NCBI GenBank assembly: GCA_003116875.1
Contig: BCKT01000001.1
Span: 263,763 to 327,762, forward strand
Direction: 5' to 3'
Origin: Takashimella koratensis
Lineage: Eukaryota > Basidiomycota > Tremellomycetes > Trichosporonales > Tetragoniomycetaceae
DNA length: 64,000 nucleotides
The position numbers were made by a program, and so were the translations under genes. How positions within the stretch are numbered: position 1 is the stretch's first letter; each line of letters opens with the position of its first letter. Under the pieces are notes generated by a model. The model was not told the DNA's origin. It did no database searches and saw only the letters and a program-made list of their open reading frames with translations. This document shows positions 46,801 to 57,985 of this stretch, one piece after another.

Positions 46801-49369
46801 ATGCTCCGCTCCCCGCTCTCCCCTACCTTTCCACACGAGCTTCGGCCGTTCCCTCCATCGCCTTACCCCCACTCCTGTGACTACTCGTCTCATCCTCTCC
46901 TCGACGTCCTTGCCGCCTCCCACACCGCCTTGGCGTCCTCCTTGGACCCTTTGGACTCCTTGGACCCCTACGTCCCGCGCGTCCCCTGCCCATCCCCCGT
47001 CCCCCGGCTCCTGCTGGCTTCGAGCACGGGCTACCACGGTTACAAGCGACCTGTTGATGTCGACCCCGTGTTTCAAAGGGGGTCAAAGCGTGCGAAACCT
47101 GGCTGTGCAGTACCCTCCCAAGTAGCATCGCCAACAGCAACAACAACACCAACACCATCGCCCCTTCCCCCTCCCCCCCACCAACATCAACCCTCTCCAT
47201 CACCATCACCGTCGCCCTCTGCCTCCCTCCCCTACTCGCCCTCGCTGGTTACCGTTACAGATACAGACTCGCTCTTGGAATCAACAACAACCCTCTGGCA
47301 CGCGCCCGCCTCTTCGCTCTCGCCAGCACACGGCGCTCGGGCCGTACGACCGTCGTCAAGGCAAGCAAACTCTTCCTACCCTTCTACACAACCACATTTC
47401 CAAGATATGGTCGTCGGCCCCATCGACACCTCCGACCACGGCGTAACCAACCGCTCAGTCTCGCTCGACAGCGACGACCGGGTCGTCTCGTTTGGCTCAC
47501 GCGACGTATCACCTTCCCCCTCTGCCATCAACACCATCTCTATCCGAGACGACCAACCTACTCATAACTCCGCCTTGTCCTCTTCGCCACCGTCAGCTGC
47601 AGCATTCTCCACCACTCCTGTCCTCTCCTCCCCCAACCTCAGTAGCGAAAGCTCGAGCGGTAGCCATCAGTATACGCCCGAGGACGAGGTCGTCGCTGAC
47701 CCCATTGAGGGGACCTCGTCCCTGTCTCCCAATATGCCACCCTCCCCTTCTTCCCTCGCCTCCCTGGCCTCACCGCGATCGACATTGTCTTCATCCTCGC
47801 GCAACTCGTCGCCGCCGACCCTCCCTCCCGTCCTCCATCTCAAACGATCCAATCCCAAACGACTGGCTCTCGCCCTTCCTATCCAAACATCGTCCACTTC
47901 TTCACCATCTACTGTCACACCTTCCACTGTCTGCCCATCACCAGGCTCGTCCGAAACAGAGCTCTCATCCAAATTCTCGTCTCCTTTTACTCCGGGTCCG
48001 CCTAAAACACCTGCTTTGGCAATGTCGATGGGTCGGGCAGCCGGCAAAGCATTGAAGCGCCCCAGCTTACTCAGCCTGATCACCTCGCCTTCCTCGGACA
48101 CTGTGCCTCCTACGCCTGGCGGGTTTGCGTCCTCGTCTCACCCGTACGCCACCATGCGGATCAGCCGCGGTCGGGGTCGGGCACGGAGTAGCACCTCCGC
48201 AGAGACATACCGCGCCGACGTGGAACGAACAACACGCTCGGCGTACCCTCTCGGAGGGACATTTACGTCCATTGATGAACGTGCGTTCCCTTCCCTTGGG
48301 TTTGATGGGCCACCATCTGCGCCGTCCCTCGCACCTGCACCTGTCATGTTCGAAGGGACATCAACGATCCTCGCGTCGCCTTCGACATCGTCGACCTCGC
48401 TCTCCTCCTCGGCGTCCCCGCCTTCGCCACAACGGCGGCGCGCGTCCAACACAATGACTGATACTGATATCGATCTCGAGCCGTTGACCATGGGCGCATA
48501 CAGCGACGGGCCGATCGAGATTGTCCCTGGTGTTTGGCTCGGCGCCGAGGACTCGGTATGGCGGTGGGACGTCTGGGCGGCCAGGGCTAGCGTCGTTGGG
48601 GTTATGAACGTCGCACAGGAGATTGACGATCCCTTTGCGTCTTCGTCTCAGCCTTTGGCATCGTCGTCGACAGGCAAAATCGCTCTCGCCTCGTACGCCG
48701 CGGACGCCCAACGACCACAGGTCGACTATGCTCATTTGTCCTGGTCGCATGGGGAAGGCGGTCTCGCCGAGCTCACCGATGCGGCTCGGCTGTCACAACT
48801 CACCGATGCTGTGCCTGAAGCCAAGGAGCAGTGGAAATTTTGGGACGCGATTCGGTGGCTTGAAGCTCGAAGGCGTGCAGGTGTGCCAGTATTGATCCAG
48901 TGAGTTGAGGTTAAAGTCAACGCTGACAAGATAGTTGCCAGTGTGGTGTTTCGCGCTCAGCGACAATGGTCATCGCCTACCTGATGGCTCTGGCAGCGAG
49001 TGGTGCGATCCCTCACCAGCTTGGTCACCTCGCTTCTATGCAAGATACCTATGACTTTGTCAAGGCTTGCTCCCCTCGCATTGGTCCGAACGTTGCGTGA
49101 GTGCATTGAGAATTTTCGACGACTAACTTTGCAGACTCGTATACCAACTCGTCGAATTCGCTCGCAACCTCACCACTCTACTCTCGGCTCACCCACTCGA
49201 CCCGCGCGGGCCGTCGGCGTGGCCAGCTCTGGCAGATGTTGAGACAGAGGATGAGTGGGCGGCTCGAAGGAGAGAGTTTGACGACGAGGTCGCGAGTCCC
49301 GGTGGCGCGGGCGACGAAGCGAGGGCTCTCGACGTGGCGATGATTGAGCGAGCCAAAGCGCTTGCATAG
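46801..49369 (+). CDS. Dual-specificity (MAP kinase) phosphatase, Msg5-type
   Basis: Three exons (46801-48899, 48935-49096, 49135-49369) join to 831 residues. The open frame extends upstream to 46681, but the first ATG is at 46801 and a TATA box lies at 46672. The first about 570 residues are disordered, Ser/Pro/Thr-rich, with many SP/TP sites. The C-terminus is a dual-specificity phosphatase: IEIVPGVWLGAEDSVWRWDV, VVGVMNVAQEIDDPF, then the active site HCQCGVSRSATMVIAYLM, followed by AYDFVK-like TYDFVKACSPRIGPN. The catalytic His-Cys pair is created by splicing: the His codon is split by a 35-nt intron. Yeast Msg5 has the same layout and switches off MAP kinases of the mating and cell-wall pathways. 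The substrate here is inferred. Confidence 0.88.
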
Positions 49370-49976
49370 GGATATCACCACCTTACGGACCTTTGTCGGC
49401 TCTCTGGTTTCTCTCGACCGGTTTTGTCGCCTTCCAACATCTGCTTCTGCTCTTGTTCTTTTGGGTCACTCAGTGCGAACGAACCCTTCCTGCGTAGTTG
49501 TGTCTGTACTTTTTTCTTCTTCATTGTTTTTTTTGTTTTACTATACATAGGAGTGAGTCAACGACGCTGAGCGATCGCGGTAGCCTCCCATAGAACTTGG
49601 TCTTCTTTCCTTGTGTTGATTTTATTCTTTGGTGTAGAGAGAAGGGGTTGAGAGTGTACAGTAGCACATGTTTTAATCAAAAGTGATTTGTTCGTTTCCG
49701 TCTCTTGCCATTGTGACTGGTAGGAGGCCGGCGGAGAGCACTAACAGTCCACCTGCACAAGGAGGAACGATCACGAGAGGAGGCGTCGAGTGGGAGTGAT
49801 GTTGACGTTGATGATGATGTCCTGGTCGTTGATTCAACATCCTATCATCCACCAACATCATCCTCCCCCTCCCCCAACGCAAACATGCTCTCACTCCAGT
49901 CTCACTCTTCAACCACCATCCCATCTCTTCACTTTAACCAGTCGTCACTATTCACACATTCAACAGCGCCGGGACC
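49370..49976. other. Phosphatase 3' end and upstream region of the next gene
   Basis: 607 bases. T-rich 3' UTR-like sequence at 49508-49545, then a C-rich leader with CATCATCC words before the ATG at 49977. No gene seen. Confidence 0.4.
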
Positions 49977-52900
49977 ATGCCCTCATTCACCTCGTTCACC
50001 CCACTCGCGCTCCTCATCCTTCCCTGCCTACCAGCGACCCTCCTCCTCTTGCTCAGTACCTACCATGTCCTGCCCCTCCTCCCTCTCCTCCGCTCTCTCG
50101 GGCCATCACTCACCGCCCTCATCCCACACCCGCACCGGCGTAACCTCCTCCCGCGCGAGTTCTTCAACCTACCCCCAAGGGAAGACGACGAGCTCGACCA
50201 AGCAAGCCGCTCCTCCCTCGTCCGCAAGTGGCGCGCGACACCTTGGTCCGCCCGACTGGGAGTGAGAGGTTGTATCATGGCGCTTCTACTCGCTCAAGCT
50301 GTGGTATCACTCATCACTGGCTGGGTATACCTCGCGCACTCTGACTCGACCGCGCTCTTGGCAATCTCAATCACCGCACTCCCTTCGACTGTCCTCGCCA
50401 TAGCCCTCGGCACAATCCAGCCGTCAAACAACATCCTCGCCACCCTTCTCGGTACTGGCATCACCCACACTACCGTCTTCAGGCGAACCTTTCCGACTTC
50501 GCTCATCCCTACCACGATCGTAGCCATCATCGCGTCGCAGGTAGACGAACTCTCCGTTCTGGTCGGTACGACCTCGTTCCTCTCCTTGGCCTGTACCGTG
50601 GCGATCGCTCTCAGCGGATGGAGACACCACCACCCTCCCCCCACCGGGGCAATCAGACTCTCCAGCCCTAGCCCAGCACCCCTTGAAAAGGTCATTTCGT
50701 TTGACGAAGACGAAGACGCCGTTCGTGCAGGTAGCGACTGGCTTACTTCGCCATGTAAGTAACCCACCTCAGCGCCACCTGACAATCAGCACAAGACGGG
50801 GTCAGCCCAGTCTCGAGCTTTTCCTATCCCTCGAGCGTACAAACTCCTCGTCCCAAACCGAGATCAACCACAGTCAACGGTTCGCCAACATCCTGGCTCT
50901 CCTCACCTACCAACTCACCCAACTCCATACCCGAATGGTCATACTCCCCCTCCACTCGAGTGCCGTCCCCGCAACCCGCCCACGTCCGCGACACTCGGTC
51001 TCCATCCCCTTCACCTAGCCACGCCTCTGCTCACTTTGTCCACCCCAACCTCCCGCACCCACCTTCTCAGAGACCTATCGCCCCCAAGGCCTCTACCGCC
51101 ACTATGTACACAGCCTCCTCGTACGCCGCCGACCAGTCGGGACTCTCACCGGGAGGCTCAATTATCGGTGGGTACGACCCAGATCCGTTCCACCCTCTTC
51201 CGAGGCGGTTCGAGTCACTCAGCTCGTACCCGGTCTCACCGGGTCAACACCGTGCCTCCCAGCTCAGCTTCACCGAGCGCCACGCCACATCTACCGATAC
51301 TCTCGCGTGCGTGCCGGTTCAGGTCGCCCCGCTCGGAAGCCGCGTAGGATCTGCAGCATGGACACTCGAGTCGTACCACTCCGCGATGGAAGACCCGCGC
51401 TCGCCGCCGCTCACACCGGGAGGCTCGCGCAGACCCGCTCCGCCACCACCGATCCCAACAGACCTCCCGCTCCCGCCGACGCCGACGTTGACCCGGGGTG
51501 AAAGCCCTTGGGAATGGACAGGCAAGGATTCGTCAGAGCTACTGATTAGTGACCGGGACTGGGTCCAAATCGAGTCCGGCTCAGAAGGCGTCGACGGTTG
51601 GGGTGAGAGCGGCCGTGGAGCTGGTCTCGTCGGACTTGTCGGTGTTCTCGCTTGCTTTGTAAGTACCGCTGCCGACTCAACTGACGCTAGGCTCTCGACT
51701 TGCCGCTCCTTCTTCGCAACCGCTCGATAGCCACTCTTGCCTTATTCACCGTCGCACTCATGCTCCCCGCTCCTCTTCTCGTCCTCACCTCTTATCTCCT
51801 GCGCTACCGCCTCCCTAAGACCCGCTCTCGACCAACCAGCACCCACCGCTCCCTTGCACTCGTTTCCAACTCGCAGCTGTCGCTGCCTGTCAGTATCTCG
51901 CCCAAGCTCACCCCTCCGTCCAATCACCACCAATGCATCTCGACGCCACCGAACACGCGTCTGTCCAAGCTCATCGTTCCGCGACCATCGACCTCCGACT
52001 TTGGGTTCGCGCGCACGCCTCGCACAAACAAGCGGCACACGGTGTACGGGGTGGACGAGGTCAGGGAGTACGAGCGGGACCTAGCTGCCGAGGCGCAGCT
52101 GCGTCGCGCAATGGCCAGGCGGTCGGCCGACGTATGGGTCGAAGCCGGACATGCAAAAGCAGGAATGGGTCTCTGGGCGAGAGCAGCGGAGATGATCAAG
52201 CCGGTCCCAGCGATGCGAGTCCTCGATTCCACGCCCAAGGGCAATGGGATCCTCACTCGCCTCCGCGGCGGAGTCGTCTCCATGGTCCCTACCCGCCGTG
52301 ACCAAGACATGGAGATGGGTCCAGTCCCGGGCCCGACGATCTCGATCACATCGCCGTCAAAGTACGACCGAGCCCGAGCGAGTTACATCTCCAGCACGAC
52401 AGACGACCACCACGCCGAAGTCGACGGAGACAACTCCCTACCGCATGCTGAGATTCAGATGGCGACACGCGCAAGGCGATCAGGGTCTCCGTCATTCATT
52501 TTCCCCGCGACCCTTGAAGACGCCGCCGCCTCGCGTCGGTCCAACTCGTACGATATCGACTGGCTATCGGCCGGTGTGATCCCGGGCCTCTTGCCGACTG
52601 TCAAACTCGGCGCAGACGTACGTGTCCAGCCGATGCCTGTAGAAGGGGAGAACGTGCGCCCATCATTTGAGAATGCAATCACGAGTACACCCGGAAGAGC
52701 AGGGCATACTCGCGGGTACTCGTCGTCGGTGGATTTCACACGACCCTCGTTCGATAGCGATATGCCGACCCCGAGAACACCGCGGGTCCGACAAAGGCGA
52801 CACAAGACGCTCAGTCTGCCCGGTGTCGACAGTATCCTTGCAAACTCCGAGATCGGGATCGATCTACCGCCAATTCCGCAGACACTCGTCCGTTTAAACG

Positions 52901-54087
52901 CACTCAGTACGTTGATCGAGGATACCGAAGCGACTCGCCAAGCCGCCTATGAAGCCAACCGATCGATCGAGCGTAACGCCGCGCTGGCACGTCGACTCCT
53001 CGGCGAGTCCTCGATTGGCTACAAGACCTCGAGCGAGTTCTCCAGCCCATCACCTTCGCTCCTCTCCGACGCCGAGGCTGCCAAGGCACTGCTGGCGGTT
53101 CAATCCATCTCGAAATTCCGATCCAAGGTTTCCTACCGCCTCGACTCGGATACCGAGCCCCCCACAAGCCCTGGGTCCGACTGGGTCCCACCGGACAATA
53201 ACACGTTCGGGGTCGCACCGGTTCGACCAGTTAGTAACTACTCTGCCGAGACTGGGTGGGCGGACGATGCGGAGGAAGAGGACGAACCGCGTTGGCTGGA
53301 TGGACGCGCGCCCCAGTTGTCTAGCTCGCTCGCGTCGGCGGACGAAGCGGGTGCAGAAGAGATGGAGGCGGTACTTGCGATGGACACACCGACCCGCGCA
53401 GAGTTTGTCATCTCACCTCCGCCGCCATCTGCCGCGTCGGGGACCGAGCACACGCCTTCGTCCGCTTCTGTATACACGACAACCTCGTACATCTACACCG
53501 ATAGCGACGATTCGCCGGTTCCTCCGATTCCACCAATCCCAGCAATGTACCGCCCCTTCGCATCTCACCCGCATCCTCCTCCCCTGCCTACACAGGCGCT
53601 GGGGAAAGCTATCCCTCTTCCGCCCTTGCGAGACCTCTCCCACCGCCCGTCCGCCGAATCGATGCATTCCGACTCAACCGGCTACACCACCTCGGACGCA
53701 GCGTCAGTGTCTGCATCAGTGGGGCCAGACAACCACGCTCGAGCTCTCTCACAGGACACCCCCTCGTTCAACCCGACTCGGGAACAGCTGGATCGTGTCC
53801 AACGCCTGCGCGAGCGCCTCCCGCCGCCCGAGCCTGAGGGGTCCAAACCAGCGACAGGCGGGCGAGGTCTTCGGCCTTTGCAGCTGGTCTCGGTCGCAGG
53901 AGGTCACAAGGTCAAGCTCGTAGGCGAGGAAGGCAAGGGATCGTCAGCTACAAAGGCCTCGACAGGTTCAGGCAAGATCAGCGTAGCGACTGGGAAGGAA
54001 AACACGCCTGCGGGCAAGAAGAGTAAAGCGTCGATGACATCGAGTGGGCAACGGACAGCGGCGAACATGGGGGCTATCCGTGCGTGA
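49977..54087 (+). CDS. Large multi-spanning Ser/Pro-rich protein of unknown function
   Basis: Three exons (49977-50754, 50790-51658, 51691-54087) join exactly to 1347 residues. I do not recognise the family. About eight hydrophobic segments are seen: six in the first 215 residues (LLILPCLPATLLLLLSTYHV; IMALLLAQAVVSLITGWVYL; STALLAISITALPSTVLAIA; NILATLLGTGITHT; SLIPTTIVAIIAS; SFLSLACTVAIALSGW) and two around residues 540-590 (GLVGLVGVLACFALDLPLLL; LALFTVALMLPAPLLVLTSY). Between them and after them lie long Ser/Pro/Thr-rich hydrophilic regions with many SP motifs. The 750-residue C-terminal tail contains a helical patch (VREYERDLAAEAQLRRAMAR) and ends MGAIRA. The second intron is only 32 nt and falls inside a membrane segment. 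It could be a scaffold or sensor at the plasma membrane or ER, but no function is claimed. Confidence 0.75.
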
Positions 54088-55104
54088 CCCCCGGCTAAAT
54101 CGTGTCGAGGCAAAGGCGGGGAAAATCTATACTTGGATACTTGGGATATTTACGGTGTGTTCATAGGGTTCGGGCCGATGGCGACAGTGAGCGACAGTGG
54201 GGGAGGTAGTGGGGAACCGTGATGTGATCGATCGACCTTATCGCGCAGCTAGTCGTTAAACGGGGTAGGAAGTTTGCTCCGCTGTTGAGTACATCCGGAT
54301 ATCCTTGTTCTTCATGCCTGCTTGGTTGATGCATGACCACATTGGGTAAAAACGATTCGCAGCATCTGATTTAGAGTTGAACGCAAGGCTAGAACTTGCG
54401 CTAATAGGTGTGGCGTTGCCGCTCCGGTCGTGTCCGATTGGCCGACTTTGCTTCGAGGCAAGGGCAGATGACGTTGGGCTCAGTTTTCTCACGCCATCCG
54501 TTCCAGCTCGCCTAAGCCCGGTCTGGTATGCGTTCAAGTCCCCGCCGGCGCTTGCAACCTGCCCAGATCTCTCTCTCTTCTTTCCTCCTTTTTCTACGGA
54601 CCGCGGGAAATACGGAAACACAGAAGCGCAAAAGGAGATACAGAGCCTCACCCAGGTTCTAATTTTACTCGGGTCTTATCTCACATCTTGGACTCGGGTC
54701 TTTGGGATTCGCTGGATTTGCCAATGAAACTTCGGTTGGAACCGGGCGGAGCACCCCGATGGAGTGGGGGAGAGAGCGAGGTGGGCAAGAGGGGGGAAGG
54801 AGGTAGAGCGGTAGAATGGCTTGGCACATGTGGAGCCCGGTTGCTATGCGCGCACGTACGTCGAAGAGTAGATGGGATCGACGATAAGGCGAGACATGAA
54901 GGAGGCAGGTGAAGTGGGGGAGAATGTGGTGCGTGATAAAGTGGATGATGGCGAACCCACTCAAAAGTCGGATATAACCCCACCAGAGCCTCACATTGCG
55001 CTAGTCTCCCTCCACACCGACTGGAATCGAGTGCGTCCCGTATTCCGAGCGACATCTCGTCTCCTTCTCAACTCCATCTTCCTCCTCTTCACCTAATAGT
55101 CACT
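54088..55104. other. Upstream region of the permease gene
   Basis: About 1 kb with no supported gene. Frames at 54256-54651 (-) and 54681-55055 (-) are antisense noise. The C/T-rich segment 55002-55100 is the likely leader of the gene at 55105. A long upstream region is usual for regulated nutrient transporters. Confidence 0.4.
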
Positions 55105-57179
55105 ATGGAGTCCAAGGACATTGAAAAGTCCAGCCCCGACGTCGGCGTCTCTATCCACCCAGCGGGTGAGAAACACCTCCCTGTCGAGGAGGCCCATGCG
55201 CACCAGGTCGCGCTGCACGACGCCGACGAGGCGGCCGCTTTCGTCAGTGGCTTCCACGGCGAGATTGACCCCAAGGAAGCAGCTCGTGTCTTGCGCAAGA
55301 TTGACTGGCACCTCTTGCCCCTCATGTGAGTGGCGGTAGAGTGCGGACAGTGTTATTGGGCAAACTGACAATGTGACAGGATGACTTTGTACTTTGTCCA
55401 ATTCACGGACAAGACAACCCTCGGTTCCTCGTCCATCTTGTAGGTGCACAGCCTGAGACGTTTGCTAACGGAACAGGGGTATCAAAACCGACAACAACCT
55501 CACTGCCACCGAGTACAAGTGAGTTCTGCTCCTCTTCCTTGTCTTGATGTTGACTAACTCTCCTTAGCTGGCTCGGTACCATCTTCTACCTCGCCTACCT
55601 TATCTTCGAATGGCCTCAGAACCTCGGTCTCCAGCGCTTCCCTCCCGGGAAATGGATGGCATGCAACATTCTCGTCTGGGGTATCGTCCTCTGCTGCCAC
55701 GCTGCCTGCCACAATTTCGCTGGTCTCTTCATCTGTCGTCTCCTCCTCGGTGTTTGCGAGGGCAGTATCACTGCTGGTTTCCTCATCGTCACTAGCATGT
55801 TCTACACCCACATCGAAGCTACTCGTCGTGTCGGTTTCGTAAGTACCTCTGTTCTCTTCACCTGGCCTTGACTGTATCTGGACTCTTTGCTGACTCGACA
55901 CAGTGGTTCTTGATGAACGGAACTGCCCAGATCTTCTCCGGTATCGTCTCTTTCGGGGTCTACCACGTCGACGCGACCAAGATTGCTCCCTGGAAACTCT
56001 TCATGATCATCTGCGGTGCTCTTACCCTCATCATCGGCGTCCTCTTCTGGTTCTTCATCCCCGACAACCCGATGAAGGCTCGATTCCTCACCAAGGAGGA
56101 GAAGATTATCGCGATTGAACGACTCAGGTCCCAGTCGACTGGTATTGAAAACAAGACGTGGAAGAGGGAACAGTTTATCGAGGCGCTCCTCGATTGGAAG
56201 CCCTGGGCCGTGAGTTGGGATAGAGTTGGTTTTTTGGAGCGTTTGCTGACTTTTCGCAGTTTGCAATCTTCGCCGCCATCGACAACTTGCCCAACTCGCT
56301 CACCAATCAGTCGTCCCTCATCATCCGTACGTCGTACATGACCTCTCCCAAGCCGTACGCCACTAACGCCTCACAGAGAGTTTCGGATTCACTACTGGCC
56401 AGACCACCCTCCTCGGCATGGTCTCTGGTGCCATCGAGATCCTGACCAGTGAGCTCTCCTTTTCCTTCACAGCTGACCTTAGTCTACTCCTCTACTCTCA
56501 TCATCAAGAAGACCCCTAACTCGCGTGCCATCGTCGGCGCCTGCTACTTTATCCCCAAGTAAGTCTTTCCTGTACTTTCAAGGAGGAGCTCTGCTGACAA
56601 CCGCAGCATCGTCTCGGGTATCATGATGGTCTCGCTCCCTTGGACCAACAAGGGCGGTCTCCTTACTGCCGTCTACCTCGGTGGTATCGGTACCCCCGGT
56701 TTCGTCCTCGCCCTCTCTTGGTGCGCCGCTACCAGCACTGGCCACACCAAGAAGACTACCGCCAACGCCATGCTCCTCATTGGGTAGGTCGTCGCCTCTC
56801 ATCTTCCTCTTCTCTCAATCCCTAACTCTCTCTAGCTACTGCCTTGGCAACCTCCTCGCGCCGCAGATGTGGCTCGCCCAGTACGCTCCCCGCTACTACA
56901 TTCCCTGGGGTGTCATTCTCGCCTCTTACGTCGCTTGCCCGCTCATCATGTTGGGTATCGGATGGGGCCTCTGGCGAGAGAACAAGCGCCGTGACAGGCT
57001 CGTCGCGTCTGGCGAGATTGTCGTGGAGAAGTACTACGATGAGAATGGGGAGGAGATCGACCCGACTTTCCTCGACTTGACTGACGTGAGTAGCTTATAA
57101 GCCAGAAGGGTGCAAATGGAAAGGGCTTGGCTGACGATCTTCCCAGCACCAAAACCTCGCCTTCAGGTACCCGCTTTAA
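55105..57179 (+). CDS. MFS anion:cation symporter (allantoate/nicotinate permease family)
   Basis: Gene with about ten short introns, about 540 residues. The cytosolic N-terminus has the family signature RKIDWHLLPLMMTLYFVQFTDKTTL... ending before TM1, then WLGTIFYLAYLIFEWPQNLG and FPPGKWMACNILVWGIV. TM4-5 carry RLLLGVCEGSITAGFLIVTS and FYTHIEATRRVGFWF. Later exons give NGTAQIFSGIVSFGVYHVDA, FFIPDNPMKARFLTKEEK, IYSSTLIIKK, TKKTTANAMLLIGYCLGNL and PQMWLAQYAPRYYIPWG. The last exon is tiny (HQNLAFRYPL) and ends at 57179; DLTDHQNLAFRY is the typical end of Dal5/Tna1-type carriers. Members take up allantoate, nicotinate, biotin or related anions with protons. The substrate cannot be told from sequence. 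Confidence 0.92.
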
Positions 57180-57236
57180 ACCACATCAGGCGTCAAGTCT
57201 CAAACCCCCCCCCCCCCCCCCCCTTTGTCGCCAAAG

Positions 57237-57287
<51 letters not shown>

Positions 57288-57985
57288 TTTTCTGTCCGCA
57301 CCCTTCTGAAAAGTACTGTTTATGGTGCAAGCACGTATAGTCGTAAAGTTGTTTGTTAGTGGGTAGGTAGACGCGAGGTTTCTGGCGCACGTTTGAAATA
57401 GATGAGAATGGAATCAACATGAGATGTGATTAATGATGACGAGATCTCACTTGCCTAGCAAGATATATAGAGCCAGTCAACAATCTTCCTTCTAAATGTA
57501 AGACATGCATAATCACTCCCAGGCAGCAGATTAACATCGTTACATCTCGTACGAGCAGTCTCGATCCCCACCAAAGCTCACATATCACCCACTCCATGGA
57601 AGCAAGGCGTGACCAATGTACGAACAGGAACCATTGCAGATAATAGGCCAGTCAAACATCATAAATCCACAAGGGAAATTGAAGTAAACGTTGCCAACAA
57701 AGTGACTAGGCGGGAAAGGTTGAGGGGGAAAGCAAGAAAGCGGCAAGTGCAATAGAAACACATCGGCAACGGAACCTGAGATTACGAGGTTGTGCTTTTA
57801 GGAGTGGAACCAATGGCGTTGTCGATGAAAGTCTCGCAATGATTGTTGCCGCTTCGAGGACTTTTATCACTCTTGTCCGCTCGCTGCGGCGCAATCGATT
57901 ACTTGCTCAGCGTCTTAGTTGAAACCTGTGTTTGTACCTACTCACAGGATTGAGCAATCAGTCGAGAAATGGGTGGACTTCTCTC
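57180..57985. other. Convergent intergenic permease/gene B with poly-C tracts
   Basis: 806 bases between two converging stops. Two long C homopolymers lie 26 nt after the permease stop. The rest is AT-rich without a supported gene. Confidence 0.45.
57205..57287. repeat. Two poly-C tracts (C19 and C46)
   Basis: C19 at 57205-57223 and C46 at 57242-57287, separated by TTTGTCGCCAAAGCGGCG, which itself has a small inverted TTTG..CAAA repeat. The exact lengths may be affected by sequencing error. Confidence 0.85.
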
